Below are positions 35,795 to 47,372 of a stretch of DNA of 64,000 bases, in pieces. The DNA is from Spirometra erinaceieuropaei (Eukaryota; Platyhelminthes; Cestoda; Diphyllobothriidea; Diphyllobothriidae). The notes beneath the pieces were generated by a model. That model was not told the origin of the DNA. It did no database searches and worked only from the letters and a program-made list of their open reading frames with translations. The position numbers and the translations under genes are program-made. The stretch lies in NCBI GenBank assembly GCA_902702965.1, contig CACRXP010000069.1, positions 1,593,245-1,657,244 of the forward strand, given 5' to 3'. Positions within the stretch are counted from its first letter, which is position 1. Each line of letters opens with the position of its first letter.

Positions 35795-36420
35795 ATGCTG
35801 GACACTAACACCTCTTTAGAGAAAATGTCCAACCATGCAGACAGAATCAGCGAATGTTACCCCGTTGGCACGTCATGCGCTAATATTCATCAGACATCGC
35901 TTACCTAAAACAAATCCAATAGAGTCGCCACTTCTGGTTCAGAAGGCACTCCCCCGTTACGGCACGACACTCCTTTTGTGAATCCTGTTGCTGCGCATCA
36001 CGCAGAGCCACCACATCAACAGGCCTCTCAAGAGAGCCGAACAATCCTCACCGCGAAGACTATGAAGACCTAGGGGACACTATGCACCTATTGTGCCTAG
36101 AAATGGGCTCCATGTGTGCTGCTTTAAATAGCCAGCAATTGTCCCGAACCCAGTCACCTTCACACCGTCGTTCTAAACCACGTGAACGTCACTCACAAAC
36201 TCTGTGCTGGTATCATCGTACTTACGCTCAGAAAGCACACAAGTGCATCCCACCCTGCGCATTTCTGCAGGCGTCGCAACTGGGGGACGACCACGCCAGA
36301 CAGTACGGGTGATACTGCTACTTGTCATTCGTGATCTAGTTGCCTCTTTTACATCAGTGAAAAATCCTGCGGCCTCCTCTTTCTTGTTGATACTGGTGCT
36401 GAGGTCAGTGTCATTCCGTC
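35795..36420 (+). pseudogene. Ty3/Gypsy remnant: gag and protease region
   Basis: Gag-like sequence starts near SLEKMSNHADRISECYPVGT. It continues after frameshifts to LGDTMHLLCLEMGSMCAAL, an R/S-rich stretch (PSHRRSKPRERHSQ) and LCWYHRTYAQKAHKCIPPC, the Cys-His motif seen in many invertebrate Gypsy gags. An aspartic protease active site, LFLVDTGAEVSVIP, follows with DTG at 36,389-36,397. Frames change between blocks, so the protein is broken. No long terminal repeat was located. Confidence 0.75.
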
Positions 36421-36530
36421 TCCTAGGCGCCACCACCTAAGCCTTCACAGTTTTCATTGCATGCTGCTAACAGCATCACCACCAACACCTATGCATAATA
36501 CTCGTTTACACTTGACATCGGTCTCCGGCG

Positions 36531-37455
36531 ATGCTTCCAGTGGTCTTTGTGCAGAATGACGTTAAATCACCCATTTTCGAAGCAGATTTCCTGATGCGTT
36601 TTGGCCTTCCAGTCGAACTCAAGCATCGCGAACACATCGATACCTCAACCAACCTTTTAACAGTTGGTATTGCCGCTTGTAAACCCTCTACTGACATCCA
36701 CTTGACCGTACCAAGGTCGTCTATCGCGGACATTTTGACGGACTATTCGTCTCTTACTAGGCCCTGTCAGTTCACAGAGGAAGTTCAGCATGCGACAAAA
36801 CACAACATCGATACCACAGGACAACCTGATCATGCGTATCCTCGCCGTCTTCGCGCCGAAAAGCTACAGATGGCGATGAACAATGTTGAGCACATGATTA
36901 CTTAAGAGATTTTTTGTCCTTCTCCACTCCACGTGGTGTTAAATAGATCAACTGATGATTAGAGACCGGGCGGTGACAATCGCGCTCTAAATAGAGCCAC
37001 GGTGGCCGGCAGGTATCCGATTCCCGATATCCGTGGTTTCCTTCACAGGCTGGAAAGGAAAACAATTTTTTCCAAAATAGACCTCGTGATAATATACCAG
37101 CAGATACCAGTCACGGAAGAAGACATCCCAAGACCGACATCGCAACGCCTTCTGATCTGTTTGAATTTCTTCGCATGCTTTTTGGCTTGCGTAACGCGGC
37201 CCAATTCTTCCAGTGCTTCATCGATGGCGCCTTGCGGTGTCTCCCATTCAGCTCTGTCTATATCGATGACACACTGGTCGCAAGCCCTTCGGCAGAGGAG
37301 CATGCCTCATACTTACGCCAGATATTCGATCAATGCCAACAACATTGTTTGCAATTAAACGTCAACAAATGTATCTTTGACGCCACTTCTCTGATTTCCT
37401 TGGTCACCACGTCCACCAGCATGTAATCATACCACTTACAAAGAAGGTGCAGAGA
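36531..37455 (+). pseudogene. Ty3/Gypsy remnant: reverse transcriptase
   Basis: The linker between protease and RT is visible (IFEADFLMRFGLPVELKHRE, then HNIDTTGQPDHAYPRRLRAE). The RT follows in pieces: YPIPDIRGFLHRLERKTIFS with motif A (KIDLVIIYQQIPV) near 37,070-37,110, a frameshift, then FGLRNAAQFFQCFIDGALR and the catalytic box VYIDDTLVAS with YIDD at 37,259-37,270. A stop at 36,903-36,905 and frame changes show it is dead. The element is cut at about 37,455 by a LINE and resumes at about 40,262. Confidence 0.85.
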
Positions 37456-39471
37456 ATCTTTTCTTTACTTTTCTTTACTTCCTTCCAACTAAACTAAAAA
37501 AGCTACAAAAACAGCTACGTCACCCCTCTGTGAGTTATTTTTCCACACGTCGACGAATAAGAGAAATTCACGACCTAGTCACGAAAATAGAAACACAAAA
37601 AACCATAGCAGCAGAACATCGGACACTAGAATCCTCCGAACGAACAGCTGAGATGTTTCAGAAACTAATGAGTAATCATCGACAGTCAGGACCACGAACT
37701 ATTATTAATGAATTAGGGCAAGTTATAACCAATGATAAACAAATAGTAAACTTATTCAACAGATACTTCTCAGCTAACTACACAGTCGACGAGGGAACCA
37801 TCCCCCAACTGGCCGAGATGACTGAACGTATCCTTAGTCAGATCCATTTTAGTGAAGAAACTGTTAAAGTAGCTATCAAACAACTAGCAAACACCAAATC
37901 CTATGGGACAGACAAAATCCCACCATGTATTCTGAAGCATATGACATATGCTCCAATACTCCTATCTAAGTTATCCACCCTACTCCAGTTAAATGCAATT
38001 TTTCCGGACATGTGGAAATACTCGACCATTGCGCCCATATTTAAAAGCGGCAACCGATTTCATACCCAAAACTATCGTCGTGTTCACCGAACACCGGCTA
38101 TAGCTAAAATCCTCGAGAAAATAGTATATAACCAATTGCTAGACCATCTCATAAACGCCAACCTCATTCCCTCCTCTCAACATGCATTTTTACCCAAAAA
38201 GTCTTGGCAGTCCTGCCACCTTACTTTTTTGGAATTCGTTTCCGGCAATAGAGATGATGGAAACACAGTAGCTTCAATATACTTCGATCTAAGAAAGGCT
38301 TTTGACAAAGTTCCCCATAAAAGACTACTGATAAAGCTAAAAAGTCATGGAATTAGGCCACCCCTTCTCGATTTTCTTAAATCCTATCTTCAAAACCGAT
38401 ACCAGGTGGTGCAAATTCGAAACGTAGTTTCAGAACCATCCCCTATTACCAGTGGAGTACTTCAAGTCACTATCCTAGGCCCCCTTCTATTTCTTATATA
38501 TATTCACGACTTATCGTCCATATCTGTCTCAGCTAAGACGTTTTTATATGCGGAAGACCTTAAAATTGCATATGCATATAACGGCAATACAGTAGTCAAT
38601 ATTCATAGAACAATTGAAAATGATCTCAGAAAACTCAGCGAATGGAGTAGTCAGTGGCAGATGCCCTTTTCACCCGAAAAATGCCATCTCCTGATATTTG
38701 GCCCACAAAAACTTCCCCCCATAATATTCGAGGATAATGAAATAACAGAGGCCCAATCGGTAAAAGATTTAGGTCTCAGCTATACAAATACCCTTGATTT
38801 ATCTCCCCACGTCCAACAAATATCACCGAAAGCCACTCGCCTGTGTGGATTCATATGTAAAAATTTCCCCTTAAATGCACTAAGAATACAACTGTCCAAA
38901 ATGTATGTTTTACCTCTCCTAGATTACTGTTCAATTTTCTTCGGCATAATGCCCTCAGACGGCTGAAAGAAACTAGAAGGCATTCAGAGACGTTTTACTA
39001 AATCTTTGTCTAGGAGTGATGGCATGCAGGGTTCATACTTAGAACTATATCATAAATACGGTCTTCGACCCCTCTGGATCAGAAGACTTCAAAATGATCT
39101 TAACTTCCTATTTAAGGTCACTCACGACCCAGATATTCTCAAAATTAATTAACTTACCAACCAAAACGCCCCTAGAATTACAAGAAATAGCGAGGATATT
39201 ATAAGGATTCCCAACGGTCAAATTTCTACTCCATAAGATATGCGACTATCTGGAATTCTCTTCCAAGTTATATCGGGAAAAGTCAACCCTAATCGAGTTT
39301 AAAATAAAAACTAAGAAATTCCTTTCAAATAACAATACACATTTATTTTTGAGTAAGATAGGACATTTTTCAAGTCAATTCTTTGATATAGAATTTGGTC
39401 CAAAAGGGCTCTGATGATGCCAGCCGATTGAAAAATACCGGAACATAGCACTAAAAATAATCAAATTTATA
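37456..39471 (+). pseudogene. CR1/jockey-like LINE reverse transcriptase, 5'-truncated
   Basis: Reading is open from about 37,461 to a TGA at 38,964-38,966. After the TGA the same frame continues with recognisable LINE sequence (KKLEGIQRRFTKSLSRSDG...) to about 39,151. Counting from 37,530, motif A is FDLRKAFDKV (residues 252-261). The motif B region is SGVLQVTILGPLLF (308-321), with QVT where QGS/QGT is usual. Motif C is YAED (340-343) instead of YADD/FADD. The thumb-like stretch LRKLSEWSSQWQMPFSPEKC follows. There is no endonuclease domain, so the copy is 5'-truncated. The 3' region carries CTGATGATGCCAGCCGATTG near 39,412. Confidence 0.85.
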
Positions 39472-40261
39472 AAAGATAGCATCATTGATAAACATTGAAC
39501 AGATAGTTATATTCTTTCTTTCCTCCCTTTCTCGTTTTCATCAGCTATGTCACCTTACACTAAATCTCCCTTATAAAGCTAATAAAAATATACCCTTCGA
39601 TAAAACCCTGCATATTGGTTGTGCGTATGTCTATATTAAGGCCGTATTAAACATATATAGAACTATATTAGGTCATAGTAAACAGTCGACCACTACTCCT
39701 ATAATTTCACCTTAACAAGAACAATATGATACATGATTCAATAGTATTTTGACAGTTTTGATTGTGACTTATCATTGAATGCTTCTTGCTCCTGATATAT
39801 ATTCATCTTTTCCAGCTCTTAGTCAGACAACGATGGTAAGCCTCCTGAAAAACACGTAGGAACTGTGCGACCGCCCCCTTACAGCTGGCCAGATAGACTG
39901 ACAACCAGCAACTAGAGCACACCGAAATTTACCCAACAGGAAAATAATTTCAAGGTCAGGCCGATATCAAAGTTCTTCAATTGCCATGAAGGACATATTA
40001 TTCATGCCCCCGAAAACTACCAAACTGCAAACTTCAATTTTTATATTGTACATATCCTTATTGTTTTGAAAATTTTGTTATTATTTTCCCTTTGAACTGA
40101 GGTTTTTTTAACTTAAAACAAACTCTCAATTCGCGCTCTTTTGGCTAACCAAACACCCGAAGCAAATGAAGTCAAAGTGCAGTTGAAATTGACGAGTTTG
40201 TTTTAGGTTTTTTTCCTGAGTTCAAAGGGGACTGACAGTGCCCAAGGGGCGCTACAATAAA
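39472..40261. other. Unclassified insert between LINE end and resumed Gypsy
   Basis: About 790 bp of AT-rich sequence separates the LINE 3' part from the second Gypsy block. It could be LINE 3' UTR or a further insertion. No coding similarity was seen; the ORF at 39,485-39,715 looks like chance. Confidence 0.4.
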
Positions 40262-40774
40262 CCTATTCTAAAACACTTACTCGCCAGCGACGTTTCATGG
40301 GCCTTATCAAATATTACCGACATTCTATCCCCCACTGTGCTGCGACCCTGGTTAACTTGACTGATCTTATGGAGTCGAAGTCAAAGCCTATTGAACTTTC
40401 ATTGGCAGCCCATACAGCTTCTGAGGCAGCTTAGAGAGGTCTTGCTGATGTCGCCACGTTAAACCATCTTAGCGTCGACGCAGATGCGCGGGCTGATTTT
40501 GGCCACTGACTCTTCCAACAGAGCTGTCGGCGCTGTCTTGCATCAACAGGTGATTAACCAGTTGCAGCCATTGGCTTTCTTATAAAAGAAATTACAGTCG
40601 GCACAAACTCACCATAGTACTTTCCCTCGCGAGCTTCTTGCCATCTATTTGACTAGTCGTCACTTATGACATCTTTTGGAAGGCAGAGACTTTTGGACTT
40701 ACACCGACCACAAACCTCTCACTTCCGTCCTCATGGCCAAGCCAGATCGGCACTCGTCCAGGGAAATTTTTCAT
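40262..40774 (+). pseudogene. Ty3/Gypsy remnant resumed: RT connection and RNase H
   Basis: The block begins KTLTRQRRFMGLIKYYRHSI, the sequence that normally follows the RT palm in Gypsy elements. It continues LVNLTDLMESKSKPIELSLA, DSSNRAVGAVLHQQVINQLQ and FWTYTDHKPLTSVLMAKPDR. The last two are the RNase H landmarks (DSSN...GAVL and the TDHKPL box). Stops and frameshifts are present. It collinearly continues the block ending at 37,455, so the intervening 2.8 kb are later insertions. Confidence 0.85.
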
Positions 40775-41030
40775 CTGAACAAGTTACGATCCCAAAGTCT
40801 TTTTTATTCGGTTACATTTGGAAGACATTTTCCGCCAAGAAGGTTTCGGTGATCATTTCCAGCTGTTCTCTTCTTCGATTTGAGTCAAAAGAAGGCACAC
40901 TTCTCGAGGTTAAACTCTATCAGCCATTTATCGGACCACTCGCAAAGACGGTTAAATCCATCTTGTAGGGTCCGTTCATTATTCTCATAGTTAACTGCTC
41001 GCCACAATCTGATTTCATCAGTCAGGTTCT
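40775..41030 (-). mobile_element. CR1-like LINE fragment, RT thumb region
   Basis: On the minus strand: EIRLWRAVNYENNERTLQDG, then FNRLCEWSDKWLIEFNLEKC, then RNLLGGKCLPNVTE and KRLWDRN. This is the segment just after the catalytic box in CR1-like ORFs. Stops interrupt it. It abuts the end of the Gypsy RNase H remnant and probably truncated it. Confidence 0.7.
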
Positions 41031-41084
41031 AATGTTGGTTCTTTCGGTTGCTTAGGAAGAAGAGTCCTTTTCCTCGTGAAGAGG

Positions 41085-41215
41085 GAAGTGGGAAGGAGAG
41101 ACTGCGGGAGACGCTGCGCAGATCTACTAGCACTCTAAACTAATTCACCGTGCCTGCGCACCCTGCTGTGCGGTACACGGTGGATATCGCCGGAATTGAC
41201 GATCGAACTGTTTTC
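41085..41215 (+). repeat. Dispersed repeat family A, copy 4 (3' part)
   Basis: The core blocks GAGAGACTGCGGGAGACGC, TCTAAACTAATTCACCGTGC and CGGTACACGGTGGATATCGC are present. The leading GC-rich part is missing. Confidence 0.7.
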
Positions 41216-44200
41216 GTGCAATTCGCTTACAAAATTTTGTTGACTTCATTCAGTTGACAACCATTACCGAATTCCAGTGTCACGCACAAAAACTTCGCAT
41301 TCAAAAATAAAGGTTAGATGTGGATAAGTTCTCCCTATATGTCATGTTAGCCAAATCATGGAATACCTTCTCTGCATACATTTAATATGGTGCTTATATC
41401 TGTGGAAAGCTTCTGAACAACGTTAAGAAATAAATGTCCAAAGATGAACATAATCGCTGTGAGATTTGACATATCGGCTAGGGCTCATACTTAATCTTTA
41501 TAAACATTACTTAACTCATTCCGACAAGCTCCGCTTTTTTACACACAATTTTTGCTGCAAAGGGGGCACTAATAGAAACATGTCCATTTTTCCCTCAGTA
41601 AACCGAACTCACCTTCATGCCTCCATCGTTTCTGCATTTTCAGGAACACAATTTCACGTAGTATGACAAAGGCACTTCGGAGAATGGTCTGGTCACCTGC
41701 GAACTTAAGCATAGTCGCAATTATGAATGTCAGTAGTCCTTACCTGGTGGAAATTATAAATTTTATGAATATGAGCAATATTTCGTCCAGCAAAGACCTG
41801 TTTCCGATTCAATAAGCAAGTTTCTTCTCCTTAAAAACCCATTTGCTTACACTTATTCTTTTACCACTTCGGAAGGTCTGATTTTAAATAGCACAACACC
41901 CCCGCAAAGAATCTCCCTTGTTATCACGATGTTCTTAAGGCTGGTGGGCGCCGAAATTGTCTATTGGTCAAGGATGTAAAACAGGCTGTCACTACGGATC
42001 TAATTCGTATTTTTGCGAACCGCAATACAGAATTTGAAAGAATGCAAGCTTGTCGTCATTCATTTCGGGTCTTTTATATTTTGCAGTGATCAGACGCCAC
42101 TATAATAAAGAGAAATTTCAGTATAAATAAACGGACGAAAGCCAAACAAAATGCGGCTTGTTGATAAGGGAAGCGGGCAAAACCACGCCTTAACAATTCG
42201 CGCTCAGTTTAAGAGAGTACCTTGGAAAACACCAGGACACCTGAGAAATCCTCATGTCAAAAAAAAGAATGGATCGTGCTCCGCTTCGTTCGGCAAATGG
42301 AAGCACAAATCATCGTGGGAAAAACGTCTTAAAACCTGATATCTGAAAAAGCCAAATTGAATAACCGATGTGAAACTCATCAATCTTCGCAGAAACAGAT
42401 CACCAGTAGGGTTTGAGATCGACCTTGATGCATGCACATTTGTTCAGATACGAACAGAGGAAACGTAAATGACGACGCCTTCAGTCAAAGTGAGATTAAG
42501 TATAAGATTCCAGGAGAATATTCAGTCATGTAGTCGCAAATACAGTAGATTCGTCAGCCTTCGAAAAATAGTGGTCAACTCAGTCACTTCTGAGATTTAC
42601 GCCGGACTTCTTCAATGTGTTTATTCGTTATTGCACAAGAAACCTTTGGATACACTTGCGCTTGTTATAGCAAGACGGTCCAGTCCTCCGCATGCTCTTT
42701 TTATTCCTCGGACGAAAGTTATTACTACTCATGCGTATTTTATACACTCCGGCATCATTTAATTTTCTGATGCTCGAAACCTATCCAGACTTCTACACAA
42801 GAGTTTTCTACTACTCGTTCTTTGATTCATTGCATGGCGTCTCATTCGGCAAGGTCTGTGGTAATATCCATCACTTTTGTAGCATGAGCGCTTTTTGCAC
42901 TTGGGTTTGTTGTAGATAGCATTTTCCTGCGCGGTCATAACGGCCTCCAAGTAAGATCAGAGGTAAATTATTAACAAAGAATGTTACTCTTCTGCCTGTG
43001 CGCTGCTAGAGGGAAGACATTACATCGATGAATCGTCAGTGGACGGACAAAGCTCTTCGTCTCGAACTTTCATGCAGACGGTCGTGTGCGCAAACCCTCG
43101 TTTGTTTCTTCAATGAAGGAACAGTTGCACAGGCCAAGCTAACTATAAGGATAACATGCCCCCACCAGACCTCCTGTATCATCCCTGCTCGAAGTCCCGT
43201 AGGCTTAATGATTATCCCTATCGGATGTAACCTTCTCAGCCTGGAAATTAAATTATGTTTACGTCCGAAATATGAATGCCAGGGCCTCTTAACAACTTCA
43301 ACCAGTGGCAGAAGTAAAGTTTTTGCAACTACGTATTTTCAACCCTTTCTGATAATTGAAACATAACAATATCGCTCGAAACATCATACATGACGACTAT
43401 GGCGCACTTGTTAACAGCAAATATAGGTGAATATTTATCTGAAACAGTTAAATAAACCTATCTGTAAGCGCATATATCATCAGCAAGGCAGTGAAACGCT
43501 CATATACCAGAATACACTCAACGTCCACCAACTTCAGCGTTTTTGTTAGATTTCCCTTGTCTTATTTCCGACCAAACTCGACTGAACTAATAAATTATTC
43601 CAGCAGAAACAATTCTTTAATACTCTATGGTTCTAGAGTAGACCATTCTTGCTAACATTCAAGTCGCAAGGCCTTTCGGGCTTGATCCTGCAGGAACAGC
43701 AATCCAAAGGTCTCATAGAGGAGGTAGGCGAGAGAAGAATGCAGTTACTGTTCCAGTTAACTGGCACAATGCTCCCAGTATTCAAATTTTCGAAAGGCAA
43801 CAACTGATATTGGACCTTACAGATCAGGCAGAGTCATCCCACTGCTCCTAGGGTGCGTCGGGGGTAGAGGCACGGATTCATTTATCTTATCACTAATATA
43901 AACCATCTTACCAGCAAAGCCCTGTCTGGCTTGGTCTGGGCTGTATTGCCCGGACCGAGCTGAAGAGCACAAAACGTGACACGTCAAATGAACTTCGATG
44001 GGGGAGGTTGAACCTGTGGGTCACTCGAGGTCCGCCTCCTTAAAAAAGTTGTGCGCGGCGTAGTATTTTGCTTCTCTTTTTCATATTCCTCTAGGCAGTG
44101 TCAGTTGTGCCCAGTTAAGATGTTTCTCCGTTTGAGTTCCTAATATTGCACCGTGCTTCAATGTTCACGACGGAGAGTTTCATACCCTGTTGGACCCATC

Positions 44201-45652
44201 CCAAATTCTGGTTACTAGTTAGCCGTACTACCCCAAAAGAAAGATAGATAGCCTCCAAGTGGCCCACGCAAGCAAAACCTTTAGTTTGTTCGCCCAGTGT
44301 CAGGACCATTAGGTCTACCGTCGGGGTTTTCTCGGCTGGAAGATATAAATATTTAGGATTAAAGCAGTATATTCAGATCCAATGGTAGCACAACAGATCA
44401 AGTAAATTCCTCCTGAAAGAATTCACCATAATCGACAGGGCTTCGGTCCCGTTCATCATCATTCAGACCTACCTAATGAAAGGACCATGTACGGGGAGTT
44501 TGTTTACGACATGGCTAAAAACCATACTATCTGACTGTTGTCCTAAACACCCCCACGCCAAGCTGCTATGTGGTCAGTGGCCTCTTAGTAACGTGTGCCA
44601 GCTGTTAGGGGTTGTTAATTTACTGCGAACGTAAAACCGTTGTTGAGATCTCTGACTTTCCCCACCCGTTAGGGATCCGCAAGACACAAATTGTCAGAAC
44701 TTCTGTTTGTTGGCAGAATCCGCCCCAACCCCACGTTATCGATAATATCATGATGTAGTTATTGTTTTTTTATTCTAGCAACACTTAGTAGGGATCTCCA
44801 AGGGAAGGTAGGTAAGTCATAGAACCGCGCGCGGATACTCCGGCGAGCAGTAGAACGTTTTGCCCTCTAAAACGTGGGAACCCCTAGTTGCCAGCTCCGC
44901 AGTGTCGGCAGCTGGCCAGTATTAGATTATCGCTGTGATAAACAATCAAGTTTAGGGCTGTGACATCATCGTCCTGCAAATACCTATCAACAACACTGCT
45001 ACATGTCATTGCTTCTAACTATTCCACATTCAAGGACACTGTATAAGCACACGACCATTATAAAAATACGTATAATAACCTTGTTACTGACATTATCTGG
45101 GTAGTATGTTACGGTATTGCTTGTCTATGTTGAGCGCGGCTGTCTTCTTATACCATCTTGCGCAGCAGAGGGGCATTTCTAGCCCCATGCCTAACGTTCT
45201 TCCCATCTTACCACCACCAAGTCTATTTGGGTCTCTAAATTTCGAAATTGTGTTGTGAGGAGAACAAAGGGCTTACTGAATATTCAAGAACCGTATTTCT
45301 AAGATATGTCGTCTCCAGGCGGGGAAACCGTGCATTTAAGTAAAGCCGCCCCCCTATATGTTGACTGTAGCTGAAATGCAGGCGGGTTAACCAAGTCTAT
45401 TAGGTGCTATCAGGTCGAGCTTAGTTGCGTGCTTTCAGTAAAGAAACGTACAAAACTGCATAATGCATTTTTATAATCGCGCATTAAGCGAGAGGTACGG
45501 CGGATTTTCCATCCGCGTAGAGGTCCTTTCAAGGAAGAGTTTCCAGCCGTCTACACGACATAACAGGAGCCAATGTGTCCCTTGAAGTCGTGACACTGGA
45601 CACAAATCCTGTCTCGACCGATGTTCACTCTGACACACGGCCAGTGCTGGGA
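41216..45652. other. Long unannotated stretch, downstream side of the EndoU gene
   Basis: I searched both strands for the missing EndoU catalytic motifs and for other exons and found none I can support. ORFs at 42,469-42,919 and 43,028-43,366 lack recognisable domains. Confidence 0.35.
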
Positions 45653-45727
45653 NNNNNNNNNNNNNNNNNNNNNNNNNNNNNNNNNNNNNNNNNNNNNNNN
45701 NNNNNNNNNNNNNNNNNNNNNNNNNNN
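45653..45727. other. Assembly gap, 75 N
   Basis: A run of 75 undetermined bases. It directly precedes a tandemly repeated sequence, which may be why it was not assembled. Confidence 0.99.
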
Positions 45728-45730
45728 GCC

Positions 45731-46085
45731 CCCTTTTAATTGGTGACAATATCGAGGATCAAAGTTTGTGATACCATGAAGCTAGTGGATAGTAAGCTCT
45801 TTTGCTCAACACTAATGCTCCCCGGAGTATGTAGCCTCCGCCATTAACCATATTCTTGGCCTCGTAAACACCGGTGTACGTCACTTACTAGTACTTACTT
45901 ACTATTACCATAAGATAGCAAAAAATAGTGTTCCATTTTAATTGGTAACAATATGGAGCATCAACTCTTTTGATACCATAAAGTTCTTGGCTGTTCAGCT
46001 CTTATGTTCAACACTAATGTCCCCGATTTAGTAACCCCGACCATTAACCATATCCTTGGCCTCTTAAACACCGATGTACGTCCAT
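45731..46085. repeat. Tandem duplication, period about 203 bp
   Basis: TTTTAATTGGTGACAATAT...CTCAACACTAATG...CCATTAACCATATTCTTGG...AACACCGGTGTACGT is repeated with changes about 203 bp later (AATTGG at 45,738 and 45,941). Further copies may lie inside the adjacent N gap. Confidence 0.75.
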
Positions 46086-46455
46086 GTGGGCGAATGCGGC
46101 TTCAGCACACTGACAACCACACGAATGCCCGCGTAGACTCTATGCTGAACGTCAAGGCGCAGCGGATCTACCATGTACCGTAGACTGATCGGGGAGCACC
46201 CTTCCATCATTATTAATACACTAGATTATGACGGAAAGGGGAATGAGTTTGGGGTCCAGTGGAAGAACTTTAGACTATTTGGCGCTGAAGTACAAAGTAA
46301 TTGGTATGATCGCAGTTGGTAGGCAGGCACTGTACGTTGATACTGTCGACGTGCGTACTTGTTATCAGTGGGTGTGTTTACCTTGCCTAGGGAACTTGCC
46401 ATCTGTAGGTGTGCTTCTACTGCGTAAGGTAGGTCGGCCGTTTCGGTCAGGCTGT

Positions 46456-46711
46456 TAGGTTTAGTGAGGGCTACGGTAAGGCATAGGTTGCGTTTTAGGA
46501 TTAGGATTTGGGTTATAGGGTCCGGCTTCAGTGTTCGGGCTGGGGATTAGGTTTACGATTATGGTTTGGCTTCAGGGCTTGGGTTACCGGTTAAAGATTA
46601 ATGGTTAACGGCTGAGGTAAGGGTTAAGATTAGGGTTATGGTTAACGGTAAGGTTAGGGTTAAGGTTAAGGTTGGGGTTATGGTTAGGGTTAAGGTTAAG
46701 GTTAGGGTTAT
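46456..46711. repeat. Degenerate interstitial telomere-like tract
   Basis: The stretch is made of TTAGGG-like hexamers with drift (TTAGGTTTAGTGAGGG..., AAGGTTAGGGTTAAGGTTAA, GGTTATGGTTAGGGTTAAGG). The best-preserved part is near the right end. It is strongly strand-biased for G. Confidence 0.75.
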
Positions 46712-47146
46712 CCTATCACTATTTACCTCTTTCATTTTCCGCTGGCTGTGTTGTTTTTAGCGGGATTTTTTTCAATTTCTGGCATAAACTTACCTTATTA
46801 AAACTTCCCAACGCTTTTTTCGTTTATTTTTTCTCCTAAACTCCAGCATTCGCCCAGCAGCACTTTCACTTACCCCACCCATATTACCCCTTTCCCACCA
46901 TTCCCATATGACAGGGACCCCGCCGTCTGCCTCCCCATTCCTGGCTACCAAATGCGATCTAACCAAGTAGTTCAGGGCTCGAGTGCTAGGTAAAGCAAAC
47001 CTGAGGTTGGATTTGGCTAACTGGTGACGACTAACACATCAGAAACGGTAAATCCAGTCTTTCTATTCTTTGCTAGCACTCCCTTTAGCACACAAATGTA
47101 CGTAAAAAGATAAACAACTGAAGTGGTTTTCATTGGAAAGGCCTAC
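46712..47146. other. Between telomere-like tract and EndoU exon 4
   Basis: No supported feature. The next EndoU exon was expected in this direction but not seen. Confidence 0.4.
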
Positions 47147-47372
47147 CTGACACGCCTATACCGTGTAAACCACAGTTTCCTTAGGAGTTCTTTGAAATCC
47201 TTCGCAGCAGCTGGTGCGAGACGTACGGACACCAGATACTTGTGCACCTCTTTTATTATGGGACTCTGCATGAGACTGTCGAGAAAGGCCTCCTGTTCCT
47301 TTTTTTCTGCCGCCGTCTCCTGTTCAGATACGCCAACATCCGCCTTATAATTGTCCAGGAGGGCCTTGAAGT
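47147..47372 (-). CDS. EndoU (XendoU-type) endoribonuclease, exon 4
   Basis: The exon is 226 nt. Acceptor is CTCATTTAAACAG and donor GTGTCAG/GTAGGC. The peptide starts FKALLDNYKADVGVSEQETA, continues EAFLDSLMQSPIIKEVHKYL and ends DFKELLRKLWFTRYRRV. These are hallmark EndoU blocks: F.ALLDNY, FLD.LM.....K..H.FL and FK..L..WF..Y.R. EndoU enzymes are Mn-stimulated, uridylate-specific RNases; secreted forms exist. This exon normally precedes the catalytic SSGFEHVF and FHNW segments, which I could not find. It enters in phase 1 and leaves in phase 2. Confidence 0.85.
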
